DNA of 11,052 nt. Source: Acidimicrobiia bacterium. Lineage in GTDB: Bacteria; Actinomycetota; Acidimicrobiia; Spongiisociales; SHLN01. This document shows, piece by piece, positions 1-6,707 of this stretch. The notes under the pieces are model-generated. The model saw nothing but the letters and a program-made list of their open reading frames with translations. It was not told the origin of the DNA and ran no database searches. The stretch lies in assembly GCA_004283105.1 (NCBI GenBank), contig SHLN01000069.1:1-11052 (forward strand), given 5' to 3'. Position 1 is the stretch's first letter; each line of letters opens with the position of its first letter. The position numbers and the translations under genes were made by a program.

Positions 1-269
1 TGGAAGACGACCTCGATGCGTACGCGGCCGGGGTGGAGTCGGGACGCCACCCGACGTTGTGGCGCCGGTGGTCGCTGCTCGACCCGGCGGCCGGGCCCGA
101 CCGGCTCGCCAAGGCAGGCACGAGGGGGTCGGGGCCCGTCCTGAAGGAGAGTGACTATCTCGGGGCATTCCCCCACACTCGCTGGGCCATCGACGAACGC
201 CAGTTCCACCGTCCGGTCCACCGCGTCCGGCCCGAGACCGAGGGTCGGTTCCCGGATTGGCTCCCATGA
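1..269 (+). CDS. C-terminal end of an unrecognised protein (5' partial)
   Basis: An open frame runs from the window edge (first full codon at position 3) to a TGA at 267-269, giving about 88 residues of a C-terminus. The segment is charged and rich in Trp, Arg and Pro, ending in PDWLP. It has no obvious membrane segment or catalytic motif that I recognise. GTG codons occur inside it (for example at 33), but nothing suggests the gene starts there, because the frame is open to the edge. Its stop codon is embedded in the start of the following glycosyltransferase (ATGA at 266-269), so the two genes are probably co-transcribed and translationally coupled. That context suggests a role in glycan synthesis, but the residues alone do not establish a function. 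Confidence 0.65.
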   Translation, partial: EDDLDAYAAGVESGRHPTLWRRWSLLDPAAGPDRLAKAGTRGSGPVLKESDYLGAFPHTRWAIDERQFHRPVHRVRPETEGRFPDWLP

Positions 270-1924
270 TTCGCCGCTTGAAGACCCTCATCCGACCGCT
301 CGTGCCGGCTCGCCTGATGGCCCGGTTTCGCACGCCAGAGCTTCCCGCCGGCGATGTCAATATCGACGTTGTCGTTGCCACCGATCGGGAGCGCTGGATC
401 GAGGCCACCCCCGTTACCGTGCGAGCCGTTGACCCGGAGGGCTACGGCGCGGCGCCCGAAGCGGTGATCCAGTATGCGGGCAGCGTCGTTGCCGATGGCC
501 ACGACATCGTTGCTGTTGCAGCTCGCCCGTTGGACGGCACCGATCGGGCCGAGCTGCTCCTGCCGCTTGCCGACCCGGAGGTGGCAGTCTCGATCCTCGG
601 AGCCGCCGAGCCGGGAGGACTGGCCGGCACCGTCACTCCTCGTATCGACGTGCACGGCATGGCGGTGCGGCGACCGGTGTGGGACGAGGTCGGTGGGAGC
701 CCGCCCGGCGACGTCACCCTGGCCGGTTTGCTGTCGCGGGTGACGAGAGCCGGTCATCACCTGGCCCTGACACCGCGTCCGGGGCCGGTGGTTGCCCCGC
801 CCAGAGTCGACCCGATCGATGCGCTCGGTGCTGCCGTCATCCTGGCGGCCGTACCACTTCATGATGTGGGAGGCGGATTCCGGGGCGCCCAGATCGCCAT
901 GGAGCTGGCCAGGCGCGGCTTCCACGTCGCTTATGTCGCCGAATACGGATCGGGGCACTCGGTGGATCTCGGTCTGCGATTCCTCCACCCGCGACTCGAG
1001 GAGTACCGGCTCGGTGAGTTCGACGTCGGCGCCTATCTGCGCAGGGTTGAGACCGACCTGCGTCTTGCCATCGTCGAGATCCCGAGCCCGCCGGTGCTGA
1101 CCGCGACCCGTCGGTTGGGGCGGGCCGGGTTTCGGGTGGTCTACGACCTCATCGACGACTGGTCCGACCAGGCGCTCGGGGGCTGGTGGTACCGGTCGGA
1201 GGTGGAGGATGAGTTCATCTCGGCCGCCGACACGCTGAGCGGCTCAGCCCGGTTGCTCGTTCGAAATCTCGAGCAGCGCAGCGGTGGCCGGGCCGTGGCC
1301 TATGTGCCGAACGGCGTCAATCAGAACATGTTCGCCGGTGCCCCCACCCGGGTTCCGGAGGACATCCCGGCCGGGTCGGGGCCGTTGCTGTCGTATCACG
1401 GTTCGCTGTACGGCGACTGGTTCGACTGGGACGCGCTACGGGCAATCGGCGAGGCGTTCCCTGCGGCCCGTGTGCAGGTCATCGGTGATGAGCACGGCCA
1501 TCCGCCGGTACCCGCCAACGTTCACTTCCTCGGCCTCAAACCGCAATTCCAGCTTCCCTGGTATCTCGCCCAGGCCGACGTGAGCCTGGTTCCGTTCAAG
1601 CTGAACGAGACCACCCACGCCGTCAGTCCGCTCAAGGCGTACGAATCGCTCGCCATGGGGGTCCCGGTGGCCGCCCCGCCACTCGAGCCGCTGGTGGGGG
1701 TCGAAGGGACCTACCTCGACGAGGATTTGCCGACGGCGGTGGCTGCGGCGCTGGCGGCGCCGCCGCTCGATGCCGACCGGGCGAGGGCCGCTCACGGCTG
1801 GGCCGAACGAGTCGGTCGTCTATTCGATGCCCTCGACATCCCTCTGCCCGATCCGGACGGCAGCGACATCGTCGTCGAGGAGCGTCCGCCGCGGCGATTC
1901 GACGCTTCCCTCCGCTTGAGATAG
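266..1924 (+). CDS. Glycosyltransferase, GT4-type (GT-B) with degenerate GT2-like N-terminal region
   Basis: This 552-aa protein is probably a cytoplasmic enzyme transferring a sugar from a nucleotide-sugar donor to a growing surface glycan. Residues about 190-525 look like a GT-B fold. A glycine-rich donor-site loop (GGGFRGAQ, 203-210) leads the first Rossmann half. It is followed by VVYDLIDDW (291-299), a PNGVN turn (348-352), YHGSLYGDWFDW (377-388) and VIGDEHG (405-411). The C-terminal half then has NVHFLGLKP (418-426) and the donor-binding SPLKAYESLAMGVPV (454-468), typical of GT4 enzymes in polysaccharide loci. Residues about 31-180 recall a GT2 end (AVRRPVWDEVGG, then DVTLAGLLSRVTRAGH) but show no DXD motif, so this part may be vestigial. 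ATG 266 is preferred over the in-frame TTG at 257 because it forms an ATGA overlap with the preceding gene. The 3' end overlaps the opposite-strand membrane gene by 105 bp. Acceptor and sugar cannot be told from sequence. Confidence 0.88.
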   Translation: MIRRLKTLIRPLVPARLMARFRTPELPAGDVNIDVVVATDRERWIEATPVTVRAVDPEGYGAAPEAVIQYAGSVVADGHDIVAVAARPLDGTDRAELLLPLADPEVAVSILGAAEPGGLAGTVTPRIDVHGMAVRRPVWDEVGGSPPGDVTLAGLLSRVTRAGHHLALTPRPGPVVAPPRVDPIDALGAAVILAAVPLHDVGGGFRGAQIAMELARRGFHVAYVAEYGSGHSVDLGLRFLHPRLEEYRLGEFDVGAYLRRVETDLRLAIVEIPSPPVLTATRRLGRAGFRVVYDLIDDWSDQALGGWWYRSEVEDEFISAADTLSGSARLLVRNLEQRSGGRAVAYVPNGVNQNMFAGAPTRVPEDIPAGSGPLLSYHGSLYGDWFDWDALRAIGEAFPAARVQVIGDEHGHPPVPANVHFLGLKPQFQLPWYLAQADVSLVPFKLNETTHAVSPLKAYESLAMGVPVAAPPLEPLVGVEGTYLDEDLPTAVAAALAAPPLDADRARAAHGWAERVGRLFDALDIPLPDPDGSDIVVEERPPRRFDASLRLR

Positions 1925-3319
1925 CCGCTCGGGATATCTGACGAACCACCAGAGCGGCAGGCTCATGAAGGCCGTCACGTAGAGGGGGAAGGCGAGCCGG
2001 AACTCGTGATTCAATGATGTGGCAGCCACATTGAGGAGATGGATGGCGACGAGTGTTCCCGGGATGAGGAGGACGCGGGCGCGCCGTGCCGCGGCTGCGT
2101 AGGTGGCGATCATGGCCCAGATGGCGAGGGCGGGCCGCCACGTCAGCCACAGCCACCCATCCGACTCGGCATTGCGGAACACCCAGCGGGTCATGTCGAA
2201 GGCCGGTGACCAGACCGGCTCGCGCGTGAGACCCTGGTTGTTTTCGGCGATGGCGAACGGAGGGCGGTGCAGGTAGGCGTCGTCGGGCTGGGATGGAACG
2301 AACAGATACGATGCCCGGCACCAGTAGAGGCCGAGACTCGTATCGAGATCCCGCACGAAGGTCCTCACTCCCAGCCGGAGGAACGGGGAAGGGTCGGACC
2401 GGATCGCCTCGATATTCAGCTCGGGGGCGAAGAGAAGCGGGTCGGCAGCATCGCAGTCATAGCGCGACTCCCACACCTCGAGCGGGGCGATCGATTGCAG
2501 GAGCCGCAGCTCGCTCTCGTCGAAGTTCTCCGGCTCGTGGACGAACGACGAGGCGACGACCGGAATGAGGACCTCGGCGGCAGCGGGCTTGCCGCTCCGG
2601 TCGACCGAGAACACCCAGTACAGCGGGCCCTGCACGAGGAGCACGATGGCAAACAGCGTGAGGACGGTCGGGGCAAGGCGATAGATGTGTTTCCGATTCA
2701 CAACGGCCAGGACGGTCACCACGACGAGGGATGTCAGCAGACCGTTGTGGCGGAAGAGCCAGACGAGCGAGAGGGCAGCTCCCAATCGGACCGGGCGGCC
2801 GGCATCCCACCAGTAGGCGTCTCGCAGGCGGACGATCTGGAGCAGCTCGGCAAATACCCAGAGGAAGGCCACTGTGAAGGCCACGTCTTTCCACAGGGTG
2901 ATCGCCGTCGGGCCGACCGCCGGCAAGAGCCCAACCAGCCAGGCCGTTCCGACCCCGAGCCACAGTGGCACGCCGATCTCAACGAGACGCCGCACAACCA
3001 GGCCCAGCACAAGGGCCAGGGCGACTACCTGAACCAGGCTCACGGCGCCGGCATGATCCCACACCCGTGTGATGAGCCACATCGTGATGGTGTGGAAGGC
3101 CGGATGCCCATTGATGAAGTCACCGGTGGCGACTTGATCGAGCTGATCGACTGAGTCCGGCGACAGGAACCCGGGGAACCAACCGAGCCACCAGACCAGG
3201 AGGGGAAGGACGGTGAGTGAGGCGAGCCAGAAGCCGCGTCGAGCGATCGGATTGTCTTCCACGGCACGCAGCGTAGACCAGAGCGAGCCCCGACCTGAGT
3301 CCTCCAATGCCGGGCGCAC
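1820..3319 (-). CDS. Polytopic membrane protein, DUF6020/GT-C-like
   Basis: A 499-aa integral membrane protein with about ten hydrophobic segments: one at about 30-50, several between 93 and 165, more at about 180-245, and a C-terminal group at about 390-465. After the first membrane segment comes an acidic-polar loop, FPGFLSPDSVDQ (48-59), then NGHPAFHT (70-77), and later WKD (143-145). In my recollection this pattern (SPDS, a Q, then HP, then WKD) belongs to the DUF6020 group of GT-C-like membrane proteins of unknown function. GT-C enzymes usually carry acidic residues in the first extracytoplasmic loop and use polyprenyl-phosphate sugars. A large soluble loop lies between residues about 250 and 375. 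The GTG start at 3319 is supported by a GGAG six bases upstream. It is divergent from the ABC exporter, suggesting work on the same glycan at the outer face. The biochemical role is inference; a flippase-like or polymerase-like role is also possible. Confidence 0.82.
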   Translation of the reverse strand: MRPALEDSGRGSLWSTLRAVEDNPIARRGFWLASLTVLPLLVWWLGWFPGFLSPDSVDQLDQVATGDFINGHPAFHTITMWLITRVWDHAGAVSLVQVVALALVLGLVVRRLVEIGVPLWLGVGTAWLVGLLPAVGPTAITLWKDVAFTVAFLWVFAELLQIVRLRDAYWWDAGRPVRLGAALSLVWLFRHNGLLTSLVVVTVLAVVNRKHIYRLAPTVLTLFAIVLLVQGPLYWVFSVDRSGKPAAAEVLIPVVASSFVHEPENFDESELRLLQSIAPLEVWESRYDCDAADPLLFAPELNIEAIRSDPSPFLRLGVRTFVRDLDTSLGLYWCRASYLFVPSQPDDAYLHRPPFAIAENNQGLTREPVWSPAFDMTRWVFRNAESDGWLWLTWRPALAIWAMIATYAAAARRARVLLIPGTLVAIHLLNVAATSLNHEFRLAFPLYVTAFMSLPLWWFVRYPERLSQAEGSVESPRRTLLDDDVAAVRIGQRDVEGIE

Positions 3320-3325
3320 TTGCGG

Positions 3326-3329
3326 CTCC
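3326..3329 (-). promoter_or_regulatory. Shine-Dalgarno (GGAG) for the membrane protein gene
   Basis: Reading the minus strand, GGAG sits six bases before the GTG at 3319. It decides the start: the next candidate, a GTG inside the codons for RAVEDN near 3262, has no comparable site seen. This is the clearest ribosome-binding site in the window. Confidence 0.5.
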
Positions 3330-3333
3330 GGGG

Positions 3334-3339
3334 TACTAT
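3334..3339 (+). promoter_or_regulatory. Candidate -10 element for a leaderless exporter transcript
   Basis: TACTAT fits the actinobacterial -10 pattern TAnnnT and ends eight bases before the GTG at 3348. A transcription start about seven bases after the hexamer would fall at about 3346, practically on the start codon. No Shine-Dalgarno precedes that codon, which agrees with leaderless translation, common in Actinobacteria. I see no convincing -35. The element is immediately preceded by CCGGGG, a motif also present at the other divergent junction (9538-9565). Confidence 0.4.
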
Positions 3340-3347
3340 TTCCCCCC

Positions 3348-4193
3348 GTGACGGCAGTGCAATCGACGGTTTTCTATGACTCTGACACTCGCCGCCGACC
3401 ACTCATCACCGAGTTCCAAAACTTTTGGCGGTATCGGGGCCTGATTCGGCTCCTGGTCGTGCGGGATTTGACCGTGCGCTACAAACGATCCGTCCTCGGC
3501 GTGTCCTGGACCATCCTCAATCCGATGCTCACCATTGCCGTGCTGTGGATCGTGTTCTCGAACTTCTTCGGCCGGGGAAGCGATCTCGGGGTCCCCTACG
3601 TCGTCTACCTCACGGCCGGCATTCTCATCGCCACCTACTTCTCGCAGGGCCTGATCGCGTCGGGCTCGGCCATCATCAACAGCCGCGGCGTGCTCATCAA
3701 GATGTACATACCCCCCGAGATCTTCTCGCTGGCGGCGGCGGTGGCGGCCGCCACTCACTTCCTGCTCAGCATGATTCCTCTCCTCGGTCTCCAGCTCATC
3801 CTCGGGGCAGGCATTCCCTGGACGATCATCCTCGTTCCGATTCCGCTCGTCTTCATGCTCATGCTCACCACCGGCATCGGTCTGCTCATCGCTTCGGCCG
3901 CCGTGTACTTCCGCGACGTTCTCGACATAACCCGGGTGGTGACCCAGTTGCTCAACTACCTCATTCCCACGTTCTGGACCCTCAGCCTCATAGAGAACTC
4001 GCCCAAGGCACTTCTCATGGTCAAGGTGAACCCGGTCTACAGCTACCTCGTGACGTTTCGGGCCTGGGTCTACGGCGGAGAGATGCCGCCGGCGTGGAAC
4101 CTGGCGATGATGGCGGGATCAGGCATTCTCGCGCTCGCCCTCGGCGTGTTCGTGTTCTCCCGCAACTGGCGCCGGGTCGTGGTGCGATTGTGA
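3348..4193 (+). CDS. ABC-2 type polysaccharide export permease (Wzm/TagG family)
   Basis: A 281-aa inner-membrane permease that pairs with the ATPase encoded next to export a lipid-linked polysaccharide. An amphipathic N-terminus (FQNFWRYRGLIRLLVVRDL) leads into the family-typical stretch RYKRSVLGVSWTILNPM, followed by about six membrane segments. These include ILWIVF-like helix 1, the segment around YLTAGILIATYF, the pair between about 125 and 190, and a last helix ending in FVFSRNWRR. The motifs YFRDVLDITRVVTQLLNYLIP and NPVYSYLVTFR are characteristic of O-antigen and teichoic-acid exporters. I chose GTG 3348 rather than the in-frame ATG at 3213. The longer frame would add 45 polar residues, cross the divergent gene's start, and exceed the usual 260-290 aa. 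Its stop overlaps the ATPase start (GTGA). A TACTAT lies just upstream. Confidence 0.92.
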   Translation: MTAVQSTVFYDSDTRRRPLITEFQNFWRYRGLIRLLVVRDLTVRYKRSVLGVSWTILNPMLTIAVLWIVFSNFFGRGSDLGVPYVVYLTAGILIATYFSQGLIASGSAIINSRGVLIKMYIPPEIFSLAAAVAAATHFLLSMIPLLGLQLILGAGIPWTIILVPIPLVFMLMLTTGIGLLIASAAVYFRDVLDITRVVTQLLNYLIPTFWTLSLIENSPKALLMVKVNPVYSYLVTFRAWVYGGEMPPAWNLAMMAGSGILALALGVFVFSRNWRRVVVRL

Positions 4194-4921
4194 GTCAGCC
4201 CATTGAGGCTCGTGATGTAACCCTCCGCTATCGGCTGGACCGGGCCAACGTCGGCACGATCAAAGAGGCGGCGGTCCGAACAATTCGCCGTCAACGCAAG
4301 GTCGAGTGGATCCATGCCCTCGACGGAGTCTCCTTTGAGGTTGCCCGGGGGGAAATATTCGCGGTCGTCGGCCCGAACGGGGCGGGCAAATCGACCCTCA
4401 TGAAGGTCATCGCCCGGGTGCTTCCCCCCACGACCGGCCGCGTCATCGTGCGCGGTCAGGTGGCGCCAATGATCGAGCTGGGATCGGGCATGAATCCGGA
4501 ACTCACGGCCCGGGAGAACATCATCCTGTACGGATCGATGCTCGGACGCGACCCGCGCCACATGCGAGAACGGGTTGGCCCGATCGTCGAATGGGCCGGG
4601 GTCGAGGAGTTCGTCGACGTTCCCACTCGCAGCTACTCATCGGGGATGATGGGCCGGCTGGCGTTCTCGGTTGCCACCGACATCGAACCCGAAGTGCTGG
4701 TGGTCGACGAGGTGCTCTCGGTTGGTGACAAGGCGTTCCGGGCCAAATCGCAGGCCCGCATGAATCAACTCATCAACGGCGGATCGGCGGTGGTGGTGGT
4801 CTCGCATTCCATCGAGATGCTGAAAAACCTGGCGACCAGGGCGATGTGGCTCGATCGAGGCCGGATCAAGATGCTCGGACCAGCCGACGAAGTCCTCGGC
4901 GGCTACCAGACATCTGGCTAG
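4190..4921 (+). CDS. ABC transporter ATPase for polysaccharide export (Wzt/TagH family)
   Basis: A 243-aa nucleotide-binding subunit energising the adjacent permease. Visible motifs: an N-terminal extension with RYRLDRANVGTIKEAAVR as in Wzt/TagH proteins; Walker A GPNGAGKST (61-69); VAPMIELGSGMNPELTARENI (91-111), which replaces the usual Q-loop region in this family; signature YSSGM (149-153) followed by RLAFSVA; Walker B VLVVDEVLSVGD (169-180); and the switch His in VVSHS (H206). It ends at the nucleotide-binding domain, with none of the C-terminal carbohydrate-binding extension found in longer Wzt proteins. Export is therefore unlikely to depend on recognising a chain-terminal modification. 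GTG 4190 overlaps the permease TGA as GTGA; the frame is open further upstream, but that part is antisense-like low-complexity sequence out of frame with the permease. The 3' end overlaps the convergent glycosyltransferase by 56 bp. Confidence 0.93.
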   Translation: MSQPIEARDVTLRYRLDRANVGTIKEAAVRTIRRQRKVEWIHALDGVSFEVARGEIFAVVGPNGAGKSTLMKVIARVLPPTTGRVIVRGQVAPMIELGSGMNPELTARENIILYGSMLGRDPRHMRERVGPIVEWAGVEEFVDVPTRSYSSGMMGRLAFSVATDIEPEVLVVDEVLSVGDKAFRAKSQARMNQLINGGSAVVVVSHSIEMLKNLATRAMWLDRGRIKMLGPADEVLGGYQTSG

Positions 4922-6707
4922 CAGCTGCGCTGCGGCCCGGGCCGTCCCGGGATTCGATCGAAGCAAGCCAATCGACGAACCGGTTCGATTGCGCAACGCG
5001 CAGTGCCGGGATGTCCGTCTCTAGCAAGGCGGCCCGGGCGTCCTCCCAGCGGGCATCGTCGGTGAGGAGACCGGCAATGGCTCCGGCTAGTTCGGCCGGG
5101 CTGGATCCAACGTGCACCAGGCCGGCCAGTCGATCCGGGAGGAGCGCGGCGGCGGGCGCAGAGGCGGCGACGGGCAGTCCGGCCGCCAGAGCCGTCGCCA
5201 TCCTGCCGCCGGTGCCGGTTGTGTAGGTGAGTGGAATGGTGAGCACGCGAGCCGCTGCCAGCTCGCGGCCGAGATCGGGTTGCCAGCCGGCCAGCTCGAT
5301 CTTGTGCGGGTGCCGCCAGATGGTCCGGTAGATCTCGGACCCGGTGCCGACGGCTCGAAGCGGAACCGGCCGTCCCATCCGGGCCTCGACCCGGGCTGCG
5401 ACAGCGTCGAGCCACCACTCGATCCCCTGCGCGTTCGGGTGGTGGAACAGATCGCCGACATAGAGCAGGGACCCATCCAACGTTCCGCCGGGACCAGGGT
5501 CCTCTCCGAGGGCGCTCCAGACGAAGGCGGGGATCGTCGGTTCGGCGAGCTCGATGATGTGTCGATCCTGGATTGTCGCCGTCACGACCGCATCTGCCCC
5601 GCTGAGCGTGGCGATTTCCTGAACGACCCACGGGTCGTTCACATCGGGCTGCGGGGAGGTGGGGTTGTGGGCGGCCGGGAACCGAACGGAGCCCATGTCG
5701 ACGATGGTGCGGGCATCTCCTGCTGCCCGCCTGATGATCGGCATGATGCCCGGGGCCATATGGCTGTGTGAGACGAGGATCGTGTCCCAGGGGCGCGCCC
5801 CGAATACGTCCTCGAATCGGTGATCCCGGCCGAGGTTCGGCTCCCAGCGTTCATCGGGTGGCGGGGCAATACGGTGGATGCCGAGGGCGTCGAGTCGCCG
5901 TTCGGTCGCCGCCTCATGAGTGCCGTGAGCGGAGAACACCACGAGCTCGGTGCCCGGGCTTCGCAGCGCCCTCATCATCTGAATGTGGCGGGCATCGACG
6001 CCCGATCGGGATGGGTTCGGCAGGTGGGGGGCGACCCACAGGATCGTCTGCGGTCGACGATGCTTCGATTCGAGCGCATCCGGCGAAATGGCAGAGGGGG
6101 ATGCCAGCCGGTAGGCGGGTGTGCGCTCCAGTCCGGACCGGATCCCGGGCTCGAGTGCCACGGCTCCGGTAGCTCGCCCGATGTGCCCGCCCGGACCGAT
6201 CATGCGGATGGCCAGGTCGGCTGCGAGGGCCGGGGAGGTGGCGAGGCCGAGGTCGAATCCACCGGCCGCGTTGAATGCGGTGGTCCGGATGAGCATGGTG
6301 GGGACACCCGTAAGGTCGTGCGGCAGCCGGTCTTCGGGCAGCACGTCGATAACCTCCCGGGCCACCGAGAAGAAGCCCTGTCCGGCTATCGGTCGGCCAT
6401 CGGCGCCTCGTCGGTCGGCGGAGACGATGACCGGTTCGTCTTCTTCCCCGGCCCTGGCCACGAGACGGCGGAGGCACCGGGGATCCAGCGTGGTCCCGGC
6501 TGCCAGGACCAGCAGGTAGCCGCTCGACGCCTCCAGGCCGAGTCGGTTGGCGACGGCGGCGGGCGAGGAGTCATCGCCGGGCGGGCCGGTGAGGATCTCG
6601 AGTTCGCCCTGGTAGTCGGAGGCACCCAGCGAAGCCCGCGTGTGGCCGACGGCCGGTTCGTCGGCGGATCCGCAGACGACCACGGTGACCTTCGGCCAGG
6701 TCCTCAC
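4866..6707 (-). CDS. Two-domain glycosyltransferase: GT2-like N-terminus, GT4-like C-terminus
   Basis: The call is for 613 aa. Residues about 5-200 look like a GT2 (GT-A) domain: VTVVVCGSAD at the start, LEASSGYLLVLAAGTTLDP (58-75) where a GT2 normally has its DXD, and IRTTAFNAAGGFD (140-152). The DXD acids are absent, so activity is doubtful. Residues about 220-585 look like GT-B: TILWVAPHLPNPSRSGVDAR (221-240), VDMGSVRFP (336-344), LLYVGDLFHHPNAQGIEWWL (414-433), the segment around IELAGWQPDLG, and GTGGRMATALAAGLPV (498-513). In the last, the usual Lys and Glu of the donor-site helix are replaced. The start is set at GTG 6707, which overlaps the TGA of the upstream gene (GTGA), matching the coupling style of this locus. 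An ATG at 6743 or 6797 would extend it by 12 or 30 residues overlapping that gene. The tail runs 56 bp into the convergent ATPase gene. Confidence 0.85.
   Translation of the reverse strand: MRTWPKVTVVVCGSADEPAVGHTRASLGASDYQGELEILTGPPGDDSSPAAVANRLGLEASSGYLLVLAAGTTLDPRCLRRLVARAGEEDEPVIVSADRRGADGRPIAGQGFFSVAREVIDVLPEDRLPHDLTGVPTMLIRTTAFNAAGGFDLGLATSPALAADLAIRMIGPGGHIGRATGAVALEPGIRSGLERTPAYRLASPSAISPDALESKHRRPQTILWVAPHLPNPSRSGVDARHIQMMRALRSPGTELVVFSAHGTHEAATERRLDALGIHRIAPPPDERWEPNLGRDHRFEDVFGARPWDTILVSHSHMAPGIMPIIRRAAGDARTIVDMGSVRFPAAHNPTSPQPDVNDPWVVQEIATLSGADAVVTATIQDRHIIELAEPTIPAFVWSALGEDPGPGGTLDGSLLYVGDLFHHPNAQGIEWWLDAVAARVEARMGRPVPLRAVGTGSEIYRTIWRHPHKIELAGWQPDLGRELAAARVLTIPLTYTTGTGGRMATALAAGLPVAASAPAAALLPDRLAGLVHVGSSPAELAGAIAGLLTDDARWEDARAALLETDIPALRVAQSNRFVDWLASIESRDGPGRSAAASQMSGSRRGLRRLVRAS

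Noticed and set aside
155..988. Minus-strand open frame (277 codons) opposite gene 2
   Set aside because: It covers the GT2-like region and start of the GT4 body on the wrong strand, with a composition typical of antisense frames.
2267..3154. Plus-strand open frame (295 codons) opposite the membrane protein gene
   Set aside because: It mirrors hydrophobic codons as a polar, His/Asp/Gln-rich translation with no domain; it is a shadow of the DUF6020-like gene.
3213..3347. Upstream ATG extending the exporter permease by 45 residues
   Set aside because: It would overlap the start and first codons of the divergent membrane gene, adds a polar tail unlike the family, and makes the protein longer than usual.
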